Assembly: GCA_039111635.1 (NCBI GenBank)
Contig: JBCAQO010000010.1
Span: forward strand, 310,001 to 374,000
DNA length: 64,000 bases
Direction: 5' to 3'
From: Heterobasidion occidentale
Lineage: Eukaryota; Basidiomycota; Agaricomycetes; Russulales; Bondarzewiaceae
Below the pieces are notes generated by a model. It worked only from the letters and a program-made list of their open reading frames with translations, was not told the DNA's origin and did no database searches. This document shows, piece after piece, positions 44,519 through 54,569 of the stretch. Both the position numbers and the translations under genes were made by a program. How positions within the stretch are numbered: the first letter of the stretch is position 1; each line of letters opens with the position of its first letter.

Positions 44519-46077
44519 CGCGCGTTTTGTTGCGAGTATGCTCCTAGAGTCAATAGGCAGCGGCTCAAACCAGGGCTCCCTGGTACCTTTGATAAGCCAG
44601 TTCCATCTAGCAACGATGCAGAAAGGTGTCGCGCGAATGATTTATGAGATGAAATAGAAACACGTCTGTGGATGGGTGTGTGTCGTTCTTCTTCAAAATG
44701 CTGAAGGCCATGCTTCAGTGTTTCCAGGATAGATCTTCATCTCCTTGATCTCCGGTATCGAGGGGGACTCCAGGTGTGTGGGTTGATCGCTTTACTAAGG
44801 CTTAGGCCCACCAACCTATCAAGAATAGACATTTTCTTGACTTGTTTTGAGTCCGGCAAGACCCCTTTGAAGATCCCTAACTCTGTCAGCCCCATACGGT
44901 GGCCCGTCCTGGTTAGAGATTGAGTGTTCGTCCAGAGTTTGTTTTTCACAAGGGAGCGAGCATGTAGCCGCGCTCCGCGTATTGAACACAAGGTAAGGAC
45001 TTTGAAGAATAGACTTTGAACCTCATGGCTTCTTGAATAAACCATGGTATCCACCTTGACGGTAATTATTGCGGGGTCAGCATAAGGTATGTCCTGGTAG
45101 TTTAACGTCGTGCCGGACGTCGTAGTTTTGCGTCTTTGCGGACGTCGGCTAGTTTATCCTTAAGTCATCGCGGACTGAGGCTAGTTTATGCATAAGTTGT
45201 TGCGGACTGCCCTGCTAGTTTAAACCAAGGTTGTTGCGGACCTATCCATCTCCCAACGTAGGAGTACCTGTAAACAAGACAGCAGGCGTTTCTGCGCACC
45301 AGAACATTTGTCGGTGATGCGCATAGGGCCGTAGACCAGTTCCTCCTTCTTGACAGGGTTCCCATTGAGGCAAGATGGTGACGGTTTATACTATATCAAA
45401 CCGGATAACTTCTAGAGTTGCCAGAATAGACTTTGAGCCTATTTTGACAAACTCACATGGCCCTGTAGACAAAGGGCAGCTCAGTTTATCGTCATGAAGG
45501 ACAGCCGTAGTTTATAGTCATTGCGGACGTCCGCTATCGCCTGGCTTGAACCTCCCGAGCCTCGATAGATTTAATCCTCCGGGGTGAGGGTAGTTTAAGG
45601 TCATTTCGGACTATTGTAGCTGGAAGTGGTAATTCCAGCTCCAATACGATCCCTAGAACGAGGGATAATAGTTTATTGTCATTGCGGACTAGATCAACAT
45701 TGTGGTGTCAACAACGATGTCGATCGACATCTCCTATGCTGAAAGGAGTGGTAGTTTAACGTCTTTGTGGACGTCGCAAACACGAGGCACGATCCCAGTT
45801 GCCTCTTGACTGGCCCTTGAAGCGGAATCCTTGCTTCAGACTTCAAGGGTAGAATGGGAGCGCCATGGAGTAGTCGTGGTCTCGTCGGACAACTAATAAC
45901 CCGCTCCATGTCCCCAAACCCCTCGCACGGAATTGAACCGTGTCGACCCCATATTCTTTTACTGTAGGGCGTATGGAATATGGAAGCACATCGACCTAGT
46001 CGGCAGGGTTCCGCAATGGTGGAGGCCCTCCCTTCCACCGTCTGCCAGAATACAACCACGCTCCGAGGTTGGTAGCT
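44519..46077. other. Internal or flanking DNA of copy D with a dispersed TAGTTTA...GCGGAC motif
   Basis: No gene supported. About ten loosely spaced copies of TAGTTTA-n(2-8)-GTC-(A/T)TTGCGGAC occur between 45099 and 45776 (starts near 45099, 45123, 45150, 45182, 45216, 45482, 45509, 45591, 45669, 45752). The word AGAATAGAC(T), the same as the family B primer site, recurs near 44821, 45007 and 45421. An N gap follows immediately. Confidence 0.5.
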
Positions 46078-46177
46078 NNNNNNNNNNNNNNNNNNNNNNN
46101 NNNNNNNNNNNNNNNNNNNNNNNNNNNNNNNNNNNNNNNNNNNNNNNNNNNNNNNNNNNNNNNNNNNNNNNNNNNNN
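46078..46177. other. Assembly gap, 100 N
   Basis: Exactly 100 N; true length unknown. Sequence order and orientation across it depend on the scaffolding. Confidence 0.99.
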
Positions 46178-46294
46178 GACGAGCCGCAAGATCTTGCATT
46201 TCAAGACATACTAGACCGGCATTCTAGTGTTAGTCAGCATGAACTGGAGGAAGTCCCTCTCATGTCGGGACTGCAGGACTTCTACCTTGGCGGC

Positions 46295-46913
46295 TGTTAT
46301 GACTTGACCGATCGGGGCCCTTCGCGGCCGGTCTAACCGATGGATCAAGCATCACATGATAGGCGGCTCCACTACGGAGCGTACATCAAGGTATTCGGCA
46401 TGTCCTTAGGAGCCGACAAGACCGATGGTTCTTCAAGACATCGGTAGAGGCTATATGAGAGGGACATGAGGCTCACGAAGTTCACACAGTGATAAGGGAG
46501 GCATTCACATGCCATGGGCTTAGGGCTTATGGGTAAGCACCTCGTCGCACCATGATGGATCAGTGCGACTGGAGAAGTACAAGAGTAGGCGCCGATGAGA
46601 AAGACGGCGGCCACAGCTCTCCTAGGATGGAAACCTGGAGAAGCACACGGACTCTTACCCTATACCCTATACAGTATATAAGGCCCATAGAATAGGCTGA
46701 GGATCTTCAGTCTATTCTCTTTCGTTCATTCGTGTCTTCGAATACGAAGCTCTTCGTTCCCCTGTATCTACACATACAGGATTCTTAGAGCCAATCATTA
46801 TTCCTTCCTGTATCAACGCCTGATACAGTCGAGACTTCGCCCACCACTCAGTCCATTGTGCGACCTAGGAAGAACCTGTTACTCTTGGGTTATTGAACGA
46901 GCAGTTCGTAACA
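46295..46913 (+). repeat. Family B LTR, 5' LTR of a truncated element
   Basis: 619 bp from TGTTATGACTTG to GTAACA. TATATAAG at 46675-46682; probable RNA start AGTCTATTCT at 46709-46718. It is followed by a primer site and leader sequence and so acts as a 5' LTR. The rest of the element is cut off at 47307 by element C. Confidence 0.9.
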
Positions 46914-46915
46914 CT

Positions 46916-46925
46916 AGAATAGACT
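46916..46925 (+). promoter_or_regulatory. Self-priming primer-binding site of family B
   Basis: AGAATAGACT, 2 nt (CT) inside the LTR, exact reverse complement of AGTCTATTCT (46709-46718), which lies 34 nt after the start of the LTR TATA box. Same spacer and same geometry as in element A, with unrelated bases. Confidence 0.75.
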
Positions 46926-47307
46926 CGCTTTTGCCCCTACCTTGCACCACACTCTGCTTGCTGCCACACTCTTTCTCACAACCCTCATCGGTGGCATAGA
47001 CCCCCACCGAAGAGAGTTACTTCACACACCCTGGAGCAAGACCTAGGCCTAGGATTCCCACCAGGCACTAGACGAACCCATAACCAACTTCAACAGAACA
47101 ATCGTCCTATCCATCAAAGAGAAAACCGCTGGTATTACTCCGACACCAATCGGCCAGCACCCCCAAACTTTGATAACTGCTCATACCGAGAAGGACGATA
47201 CTTCTTCACAAGAGAAGACGGAACAGAAGCTGAGTGGGCTTGGGACGAAACAGCAGAAGACTGGGTAGAGCCCCCCCAGTACAGGAACCCCGAACCGGAA
47301 ATCCCGG
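46926..47307 (+). pseudogene. Family B leader ORF, truncated
   Basis: From about 47100 an open frame reads RENRWYYSDTNRPAPPNFDN, CSYREGRYFFTREDGTEAEW and AWDETAEDWVEPPQYRNPEPE, ending where element C begins. It is Tyr/Trp/Glu-rich like the pre-gag block of element A (YYNENKKHFYYAG...). Function unknown. Confidence 0.55.
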
Positions 47308-48384
47308 TGATACGCTAGAGGTGGCTCTAAGTGCTGAGCACAACACTAAAACAACCTCTAATGCAGGGGTGCTGGAGCTAGTATCTAATACACAAGGAAT
47401 TGTTAGTGATGACTTTAGAAATTGAAGGCGTACTGAGAAGCAACGGGGAGTGTGAGATTATAGCGCCCGAACGGTTTCGGGACTGCACCGAACACCGACC
47501 GAACGTTCGGTTGGTTGTGTCGGGGATTCGGTCGGTAACGAGAAGGTAGTGTCGCGACCGACAACTACGTGCTTCAAGAGCCACACGGGACTCTGACAAT
47601 ATACGAGGGAGGACGGGGGTTACGAGCGAAGAGACGAGTACGAACGCGAATGAGGCCGAACGACGAGGATGACAAGTTTTCGGAAGTCGACGAAGACGAT
47701 TTCGATGGTTGCGACGAGTGCGGATGAGCTCTGAACTGTGGGGTGCGAAAGCTGGTTTATTCCAGAGTTGTATGTAGGTTTTTATAGTAAACAGAGCCCC
47801 TAAGTAAGATATTGAACAAGAAATGAGAGTAGATGTCGACTGGGCGCCAAGCCCTAGCGAACAGAGAAGATAAGAAGGTAGGTGAGATGTCCATATGGGT
47901 TCCGAAGGTGATAAGGTAAAAGTTAATCAGCGATGGCGAAATCCCGACCGTTCGGGATCCGTCGCCCGAGCGTAGGTAGCAGGAACAGGCGTTGAAGAAC
48001 CAATGAAAATAGGAAGGAAGTAACGTACGACCAGGGTGGCCAAGTAATGGTGCAAGATCACATTTGACCGACCATGTGGAAGTCGGGAAGATAAGCGATA
48101 AGGAGCGACCGACTCACGGAGCACATCGGCCGACCCGGAATACTGGCTCCGATCTCGTAAACACCTATTGTAACACTCCTGTGCGGTTACGGTAAGTATG
48201 TGAAGTGTAAGCGAACTGACCCAAGTGCTGCCGAACGTCCTTCGGTGGCTTGCGGTCGGTCGGGTAGGGACCGACCGTGTTCGGTGCGAGTCGGCGTCTT
48301 CGGTATTTGTCTAGCGCTGTTCGGTATCTCCCCAAAGCTTCCCAAATACCTCCCTCGGACCCTAGCGCGGGTGCATGCTCATCA
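47308..48384 (-). repeat. 3' LTR of element C
   Basis: 1077 bp, about 99.6% identical to 57316-58389. In minus orientation it begins TGATGAGCATGC right after a polypurine tract. Rich in TTCGG/CCGAA words, a composition shared by the whole element. Confidence 0.93.
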
Positions 48385-48420
48385 TCTCCTCCCTACTGAA
48401 ATCCTGACTGTCCTCAGTCA
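48385..48420 (-). promoter_or_regulatory. Polypurine-tract segment, copy 2 (next to 3' LTR of element C)
   Basis: Minus strand AGTAGGGAGGAGA directly before the 3' LTR, within a 36-base segment that matches 50930-50965 at 33 positions. The segment also contains the inverted pair TGACTG/CAGTCA. Confidence 0.8.
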
Positions 48421-48895
48421 GTGGTTGGTGGCTATGAGTTGGAGCGGAAAAAGTGGCGTGGAAAATGGAGTGGAGGCGTGGATGTGGGAAAGAGTCGGCA
48501 ACAAGCGATGGCGTGAAAGAATAGCTGTGGCGTGGAAAATGGAGCGGAGGCGTGGGAGATGTGGCTGTGGTGAATAATCGGCAAAAATATATCGTAGAAA
48601 GGACCGGGTCGGCGTGCAAGAGAGACCGGGGCTGAGTCGGCAAAGTCCTGTGGTGTGGCAACTGATTAGGTGAGGAAGTGGCTGAGACCTAGAGTGCCCC
48701 AACTGGACGCTGGTGTGAGAGCGTGTCGGCAAAGAGCGGTGGCGCGTATCGCGGTCTGTGCCGAGCGCAGTGGCACGGGGCTTTGTCAGGTGACCATCAT
48801 CACCTGCCGATCGTTGATTCTCCAGCGACTAAGTCACTCATCGCCACCCTCCTGCCGCTTCATCTCCTCGTCCGAACCCTTTCGGCCTTCCCAAC

Positions 48896-50572
48896 ATGTC
48901 CTCCATCATTTCTGTCCTCAAAACCAAGCTCGGGGAGTACATGCTCTCCCTTCCCGACGGCGCCGCCGAGTACGAGGATTACGAGGCCTGGGCGCAGGGG
49001 TTCGCCAAACGAGTGGTAAGTCGGCCTTTTTCGTTTGTTGCTGCTGGCTGCTGACGTCTTTTCAGGCTGTTTTCGACCGTTCGGCGCGTGGGCAAGACGT
49101 GCCCGAACTCGCCGCCTGGATCGCCGAGGCCGAGCGTGGCCTCGATCATATGGCCACGGACGACTGGCTGGTCTGGGGAACGCGTATTCTGCCGCAGCGA
49201 GCGGTCCACTTTGCGACACAGCAACAGCGACAAGCGGCCGAAGCCCAGGCCCTGGAGGAGGAAACGGCACGGGTCGCTATTGCCGAACGCGAGGCTGAGG
49301 CGGCTGAGGTGGCGCGGGCTGCTGCAGCTCTGCGTGTGGCCGAAGATGATCGTCAGCGGCGCTGGGAAGCTGTGGTAGGCGCCATGTTCGATGGGTCGCT
49401 CGATCCTGAAGAAGGTGAGCGTCAGCTGGCCGAACTGGAGGCCGAACCCGTGGTCCCTCCCCTTCTTTTCCTTCCTTCTCCCTCCCCCAATCCTGCTCCC
49501 TCTCCCAATCCTGCTCCCTCTCCCAATCCTGCTCCCTCTTCCCCTCGTCCCGTGCCTTCTGCCGACGCCGACCTGGTCTCAACAACCGCGGCTATGGATC
49601 GGATGAGTGTGGACCCGACCGCTCCGATCGCCCCGACCGATTCGAAAGGGAAGCACGCTGCCGCTGTCATCGTCGAGTTCGCTCGCCAGCAGACTCCATC
49701 TCTGGGTCGGGTGATCGTCCCCCTCGGTCCTGGAACGGGCCGCATGTCGACTGTTCGGTCGCCCGTGGAGCGGAACGGTGCCGGGAAGATGATGCAGGAT
49801 CCCCCGGACTTGATGCCTGGTGACGTGCTCGTAAGTCCCCTCCCTTTTGCCGCCTCTCTTGCTTGCTGATCCTTCCTCTTCCAGGCCGATTACGCCTGCC
49901 AAAGGTGCGCCACCGAGTTTACCACAGTGGCCTTTCGGTGCTACACGAGGTCCGGCCAAGTTTCTTGTACGAAGTGCTCCAAGGAGCAGAAAGGTTGCAG
50001 CTTCCAGCCCGGGTGGATGCCGAAGGACAAGGGAAAGTCGAAGGGGAAAGGGAAGTCGAAAGCGAAGGCGGCCGAAAAGTCGGGGGAGCCAGAACCATCG
50101 CGCCCGACTAAGAAGCGTAAGGTCGAGGTACTTATCCCCGCACGACCTGTCGGCGAGAGTATCGCGCGGACCAAAGGTGAGTAATTGATCGGTCATTGCT
50201 GAGGTGTGAGCTCATCGTGTGTGTTTAGCTGTTCGGGCTCGGAAGCCAGTCCAGCGTCTCCCAACCACCACTCGCACTATCCTAGCCCCTTCCCGTCCCC
50301 GCTCTTCTGCTGTCCCCGCCGTGTCCGACTCATCTCGCCTTTCTCCCGTTGTTGCGCAAGGCATCGCGTCGGAGCTTCGGTATCGCATTGCTGTGGCCGA
50401 AGGTACGCGTTCCTCTCTGGCGCGTTCGATCGCGATGTGGCAGGGTGAGTTGGAGGTTCTTGAGGCGCGTTCGGGCGGATCGGCGGTTTCGGATGTGTTG
50501 CTGGTGGAAGGCTCGTCGGATGCCGAGGATTCGGACATGTCTGTGCTGGGCGACTTCGTCCCTGATGAGTAG
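48896..50572 (+). CDS. Antisense passenger gene of element C: predicted nuclear Cys6 protein
   Basis: Four exons with closing phases: 48896-49015, 49066-49830, 49885-50176, 50229-50572; 506 aa. It lies on the strand opposite to gag-pol, between two copies of the polypurine segment. Order: an N-terminal acidic helical region (MSSIISVLKTKLGEYMLSLP); a long Ala/Glu coiled coil (about 95-150); a PSPNPA tandem repeat; a Cys cluster C-x2-C-x10-C-x8-C-x2-C-x6-C (residues 300-333), close to but not identical with the fungal Zn2Cys6 DNA-binding pattern; a Lys-rich run; a monopartite nuclear localisation signal PTKKRKVE (about 369-376); and a C-terminal helical/acidic end (SDAEDSDMSVLGDF). No known family was recognised. 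Inference: a DNA-binding or Gag-partner protein expressed from an antisense promoter in or next to the 3' LTR. The intact frame over three introns in a young element suggests function. Confidence 0.8.
49482..49546 (+). repeat. 18-bp tandem repeat in the passenger gene
   Basis: About three and a half copies of CCTCTCCCAATCCTGCTC, encoding PSPNPA repeats; in frame (18 = 6 codons). Confidence 0.85.
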
Positions 50573-50928
50573 ACTAGTTTCCAGGTGTCTGTAGTATAGT
50601 GAAATGTAACCTAAATAGTGCAAGGACTGTCCTGAGCTGAATGAAACGTTCGGCGAAGACTAGAGGTGTCGTTCGGGAAATTGGTCGGCGAAATGACTGT
50701 GTTATGAATGTATTTGTAAGCGAAGCGTTCGGCAGAAATGCAGAAAATAAATTGGAATATTTAGGGGAAGCCTCAGTATGTCATCACAGGCATAAAACCC
50801 TATGGTTTTGCGCAAATCGGAAGAAGTCTTCAATGCGGCTTGTTACTTGAAGGAGCGATGGGGAAAATGAGAGCCGACTATTCGGTCGGCGATCGGTCGG
50901 TGGCAAAAGTACTAAGAGATCTGTGAAT
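50573..50928. other. Spacer between passenger gene and pol end
   Basis: 3' flank of the plus-strand gene. Rich in TTCGG words like the rest of element C; no additional gene seen. Confidence 0.5.
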
Positions 50929-50967
50929 CCTCCTCCCTACTGAAATCGTGACTGTCCCCAGTCACCG
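50929..50967 (-). promoter_or_regulatory. Polypurine-tract segment, copy 1 (just after pol of element C)
   Basis: Near-identical to 48385-48420, and lying 33 nt past the pol stop where the original 3' end of the element would be. It could act as a central polypurine tract or mark the site where the passenger gene was acquired. Confidence 0.7.
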
Positions 50968-50999
50968 ACCGAAGAGAGCGAAGGGTGGGAGGGTGGGAA

Positions 51000-53900
51000 C
51001 TAGTCGGAGGTCACCGAAGCCGCGTCGTCGTCTTCTGCTGATCGGATGGAGCTGGTGTCGGTATCCTCTTCGTCGGCATTGTCGGCCTCCGCATCGTCGT
51101 CGCTCGATCGGGATTCTTCCATGGCCCGAAGGCGTGCCTGTGAGATGTCGAGGAGGGCTTCAAGGTCGGCGAGCTTCAGCGACCTGCGAGCAAAGTAAGG
51201 AATAATGCGGAATGCTGCCACTGGCCGATCAAAGACCGATCCGTCAAGTTCGGCCAAAATATACGCTCCCCCTCGGTTCCTAGAAATCACCAGCAATGGT
51301 CCCAAGTACCGTGGTCGCATCTTCCGATTGAGCGCCTTTTCTATGGCTGTGTTGCGCATCAGGACCAGCGAGCCTCGGTGGAAATTGAAGTCGCGAAGGG
51401 TGGCCGAATGCTGCTGTTCAAATCGGATGGCGGCCTGGACTCGGGCGCCGACTACCGAGCTGCGAAGGTGGGCGAGGTCCGATCGGCGTTTCTGCAAAGC
51501 GATGGCACGTCGAGCAATGAGGTCGGTGGTGCTGAGGGTTGTGGTCGGCGGTGGTAGAAGATAGGTGGCTTCGGCAATGTCGAGTGGCAGGAGGGGATGG
51601 GTGCCGGTAGCTGCGAAATATGGGGAACAGCCCATTCGACGCCGAACAGTAATGCGATCAGCCCAGAATACGAAATGAGCTGCACGATTCCACTTGGCCT
51701 GGTCTCCATCCACGGCCTTGAACAGAGCCTGCCGAACATCGAAGTGAGGTCGTTCGGCGATGCCGTTGGCGCGGGAATTGTAGCCCGAAATGCGGATGTG
51801 CCGAACGTGGTACTTCTTTGCTAGCTGGTCGAGCGCCTTGACGAATGCTGGTCCATTGTCGGAGACGATCTCTACCAGTGTTCCCCACCGGCACAGGATA
51901 TCCTCGAATATCCAGTCGGCAAGAGCTGAGCTTGTTTCGCGTCGCAGCATGCGGAATTCGGGGTAGTGTGATACCGAACAGCGACCTTGCACGAGATACT
52001 TGAAACCGCCGGCGGTCGGCATGTGCATGGTGTCCATATACATCTTCGCGAAGAGTGGTGCAGGCGTAGCGACGGTCGGGGGAATGAGGACGTTGCGAGT
52101 CTGGCGAATCTGGCAAAGGTGACATGTCCGAACAAACCAGGAAATATCTTGCCTCATGTGCGGCCACCAGAAGCGTTCGGCGACCAAGGCGGTCGTGGCG
52201 TAGAAGCCCTTGTGAGCAACGTCGTCGTGAGCGGCAGTGAGAATTGTGATCCGACTAGAGGGGGCTGCAACGATCTTGTGTCGACCGTGCGAGTCTTTTC
52301 TCCATAGCTTGTCGGCTGTGATGAAGAACTCAGTGCAATATCGCAGAAAAGTCGCATATTCGGAGTCGGAGAGAGAAGGGGGCCGAACCAATGTTCGGTG
52401 CCAGTCGCGGACCAACCAAAGGCGTTCTTCGGCTTCCAAAGCTTTTTGCGATCTTGGGATATCTGCATAGTCGATGGTCGGGCCTTCGTCGTCGGACTCG
52501 GTATCGGTCGGGAGGTCGCCTATGAGTGAGGAGGTGAAGATGGCGGTTGTCGAGGTTGAGATGGAGGTGGGGAACGTGTTGTTGATCTGATGGAGGAAGC
52601 CGTAGAGATTGTCGATCCAGTCGTCAAAGTCGTCTTCGGGTTCGGGTCGATCGGAGGGTTGTGGTGGTCGTCGGGAGAGGCCATCGGGGCCGTGAGAGGT
52701 GCCGGGGACGTGGACAAGTGTGAAATGGAAGGTGAGGATGGAGACGATCCACCGATTGATGCTAGCGCTGGGTTCGAGATCCGGGTTAGTGAGCATGCCC
52801 TTGATGTAGCGTGCGTCTACTTCGACTATCAGGTTCCGAACGCCGATGAGGTACATTTTGAGCGATCGGAGGGCGCGGAAGAGTCCGTAGAGTTCGAGCT
52901 TGGGTTGGGAGAATCGCGATTCGCGGTCGTTAAGGGTGATGGAACCGAATCGGGCATAGTACCGAACCCGCGGATTGTCGAGTGCGCATTGACAGAGGTG
53001 GAAGCCGACCGCGATTTGTGAGGTATCGACGGCCAGGATGACGTTGGCCGCCGAACTATAGTCGATCGGCCGAAGGGCTGGCGATTCGAGAAGCGCCGAC
53101 CGGAGGTCGTCCTGGGCCGCTATCTGGTCTGGGCCGAACACGAATGGAAAATCTTTGCGCGTTAACATAGTCAGTGCATGCGCCCTGTGTGCAAAATTCC
53201 GAATGAAGATCCGAACGACACCGATTGTCCCCAAAAATGCCCGAACGTCAGAGAGATCCCTGCAAGGTCCCCACTTCATAATTGACTCTACCCTAGACTC
53301 GTCGGGTAATCGTCCTTCATACGTGCACCGATGGCCGACCACCGTGATTTCGGCTGCGCAGAGTGTCGCCTTGTGTCCCGAAAAGGTCCCTCCGCGTCGT
53401 ATGCCGGGGTTGTCGGGATGCGTCTCGAAGCCTCCGTTCGGAAGTTCGTATCGGGTCGGCGGGCCCCGAATCGGAACGTCGTCGATGAAAGGAATGGTGG
53501 TGTCTGGGATCTCTGGCTGGAGGATGTGGGTGACGTCGTCGTGGAAGATCGGGACCGAATTTGTCCATCCCATGGGCAGGGTGACGAGTCGGTGGGCGCC
53601 GAATGGGGTCTGGAATGTGGTGAAGTCGCGAGATGATTCGGCTAGCCCTCGTTCGTCATAGCCGACATAGAGATCCAGAATGCCGCCGCAAGCGCGAGCT
53701 GCAAACTGTTCAGCGATCTGATCGGTATATGGGGGCACACCTGAATGCTGGATGGTGACGGCGTTCAGGGGTTCGAGGCTGTGAACGATTCGGAGTTTGG
53801 TGCCAGTGGAGGTGCTATTTGTCTTCTTGACGACCGTAAACCAGCGCGATCGGTAGGACGAATTCGACGGCTCATAGACTCCAGCGGCGATCTTGGTTTT

Positions 53901-54362
53901 GATAAGTCGGCACACTTCGTCGTAGATGCCTGGTGGAATCGGAATGTTGCGTTGAACCCAGGGCTTGTGTTCGACCACCGGCATATTGACTGGAGGAAAG
54001 AATTCCTCGCGGAAACGTCCGCGTTCCGAATCGTCCCAGGCGAATCCCATCTCTTGTAGACACATGAAATGGTGCATGAGCTGTCGTTCGGCCGGCCAAA
54101 GAAAGTCGTCTGAGTGGACTTTATCGATGAGGTCACGTCGTTCGGCTGTGTATCTTCCGGTCGGCGTGAAGGGTGGCGGGTTCGGTGTCAGCGTCGGAAG
54201 GGTAGCGAGAGGGTCACCAAGGATGTTCCGAACGATTCGGAACTTTTCGGGGAGGTCGGCCAAGACTGGTCGTGTTTTCTGTGCGACCGGTTTGTACTTG
54301 CGCTTGGCGGCGAAGATGGCGACCGGGTCGGCGATATTAGTGGAATGGAAGAACCGGGACGA
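51000..54362 (-). CDS. Element C pol: RT-RNase H-integrase, one long open frame
   Basis: About 1120 codons without a stop. The N-terminal entry ADPVAIFAAKRKYKPVAQK is followed by LPEKFRIVRNILGDPLA. RT: RSRWFTVVKKTN, ILDLYVGYDERGL (motif A Asp), FGAHRLVTLPMGWTNSVPIF, box PFIDDVPIRG. Immediately after, GIRR is joined to GGTFSGHKATL: the amphipathic helix that normally separates these blocks is missing (near 53385-53405), which should damage the RT fold. RNase H: ILAVDTSQIAVGFHL, PKLELYGLFRALR, VEVDARYIKGML. Integrase: finger HDDVAHKGF...CHLCQ, then Asp (MYMDTMHM), Asp (IVSDNGPAF) and Glu (NGIAERPHF). There is no chromodomain; the tail is acidic (DDDAEADNADEEDTD). Confidence 0.9.
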   Translation of the reverse strand, partial: SSRFFHSTNIADPVAIFAAKRKYKPVAQKTRPVLADLPEKFRIVRNILGDPLATLPTLTPNPPPFTPTGRYTAERRDLIDKVHSDDFLWPAERQLMHHFMCLQEMGFAWDDSERGRFREEFFPPVNMPVVEHKPWVQRNIPIPPGIYDEVCRLIKTKIAAGVYEPSNSSYRSRWFTVVKKTNSTSTGTKLRIVHSLEPLNAVTIQHSGVPPYTDQIAEQFAARACGGILDLYVGYDERGLAESSRDFTTFQTPFGAHRLVTLPMGWTNSVPIFHDDVTHILQPEIPDTTIPFIDDVPIRGPPTRYELPNGGFETHPDNPGIRRGGTFSGHKATLCAAEITVVGHRCTYEGRLPDESRVESIMKWGPCRDLSDVRAFLGTIGVVRIFIRNFAHRAHALTMLTRKDFPFVFGPDQIAAQDDLRSALLESPALRPIDYSSAANVILAVDTSQIAVGFHLCQCALDNPRVRYYARFGSITLNDRESRFSQPKLELYGLFRALRSLKMYLIGVRNLIVEVDARYIKGMLTNPDLEPSASINRWIVSILTFHFTLVHVPGTSHGPDGLSRRPPQPSDRPEPEDDFDDWIDNLYGFLHQINNTFPTSISTSTTAIFTSSLIGDLPTDTESDDEGPTIDYADIPRSQKALEAEERLWLVRDWHRTLVRPPSLSDSEYATFLRYCTEFFITADKLWRKDSHGRHKIVAAPSSRITILTAAHDDVAHKGFYATTALVAERFWWPHMRQDISWFVRTCHLCQIRQTRNVLIPPTVATPAPLFAKMYMDTMHMPTAGGFKYLVQGRCSVSHYPEFRMLRRETSSALADWIFEDILCRWGTLVEIVSDNGPAFVKALDQLAKKYHVRHIRISGYNSRANGIAERPHFDVRQALFKAVDGDQAKWNRAAHFVFWADRITVRRRMGCSPYFAATGTHPLLPLDIAEATYLLPPPTTTLSTTDLIARRAIALQKRRSDLAHLRSSVVGARVQAAIRFEQQHSATLRDFNFHRGSLVLMRNTAIEKALNRKMRPRYLGPLLVISRNRGGAYILAELDGSVFDRPVAAFRIIPYFARRSLKLADLEALLDISQARLRAMEESRSSDDDAEADNADEEDTDTSSIRSAEDDDAASVTSD

Positions 54363-54569
54363 CTAAGGAAAATAAAGACGACATATCGGAATCGAGATTG
54401 TTTTTGAGATGATTTTCGGGCCCCAAATCGGAGGCCATAATGTTACTTGAGACAGAGATCGCGACGAGAGGGAGATAGAGAATGAAATCTGAGGACGCTT
54501 CGATAAGTGGGAAATTGGGGGTATCATGATCGGTGGAAATGATCAGTGCAACTTCTCCTTGATCTCGGA

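Noticed and set aside
45930..46000. tRNA-like segment on the minus strand (T-arm CACGG-TTCAATT-CCGTG)
   Set aside because: The T-arm hairpin is good, but no matching acceptor stem or D-arm at the right distance could be found and the adjoining stem-loop has a 19-nt loop. Not called as a tRNA.
48200..48384. Host gene overlapping the LTR of element C (open frame with many TTCGG words)
   Set aside because: The same sequence is present in both LTR copies and has no domain; it is LTR sequence with a skewed composition.
49600..50196. 205-codon minus-strand frame opposite the passenger gene of element C
   Set aside because: It lies antisense to well-spliced exons with a zinc cluster and nuclear signal; its own translation is low-complexity and without motifs.
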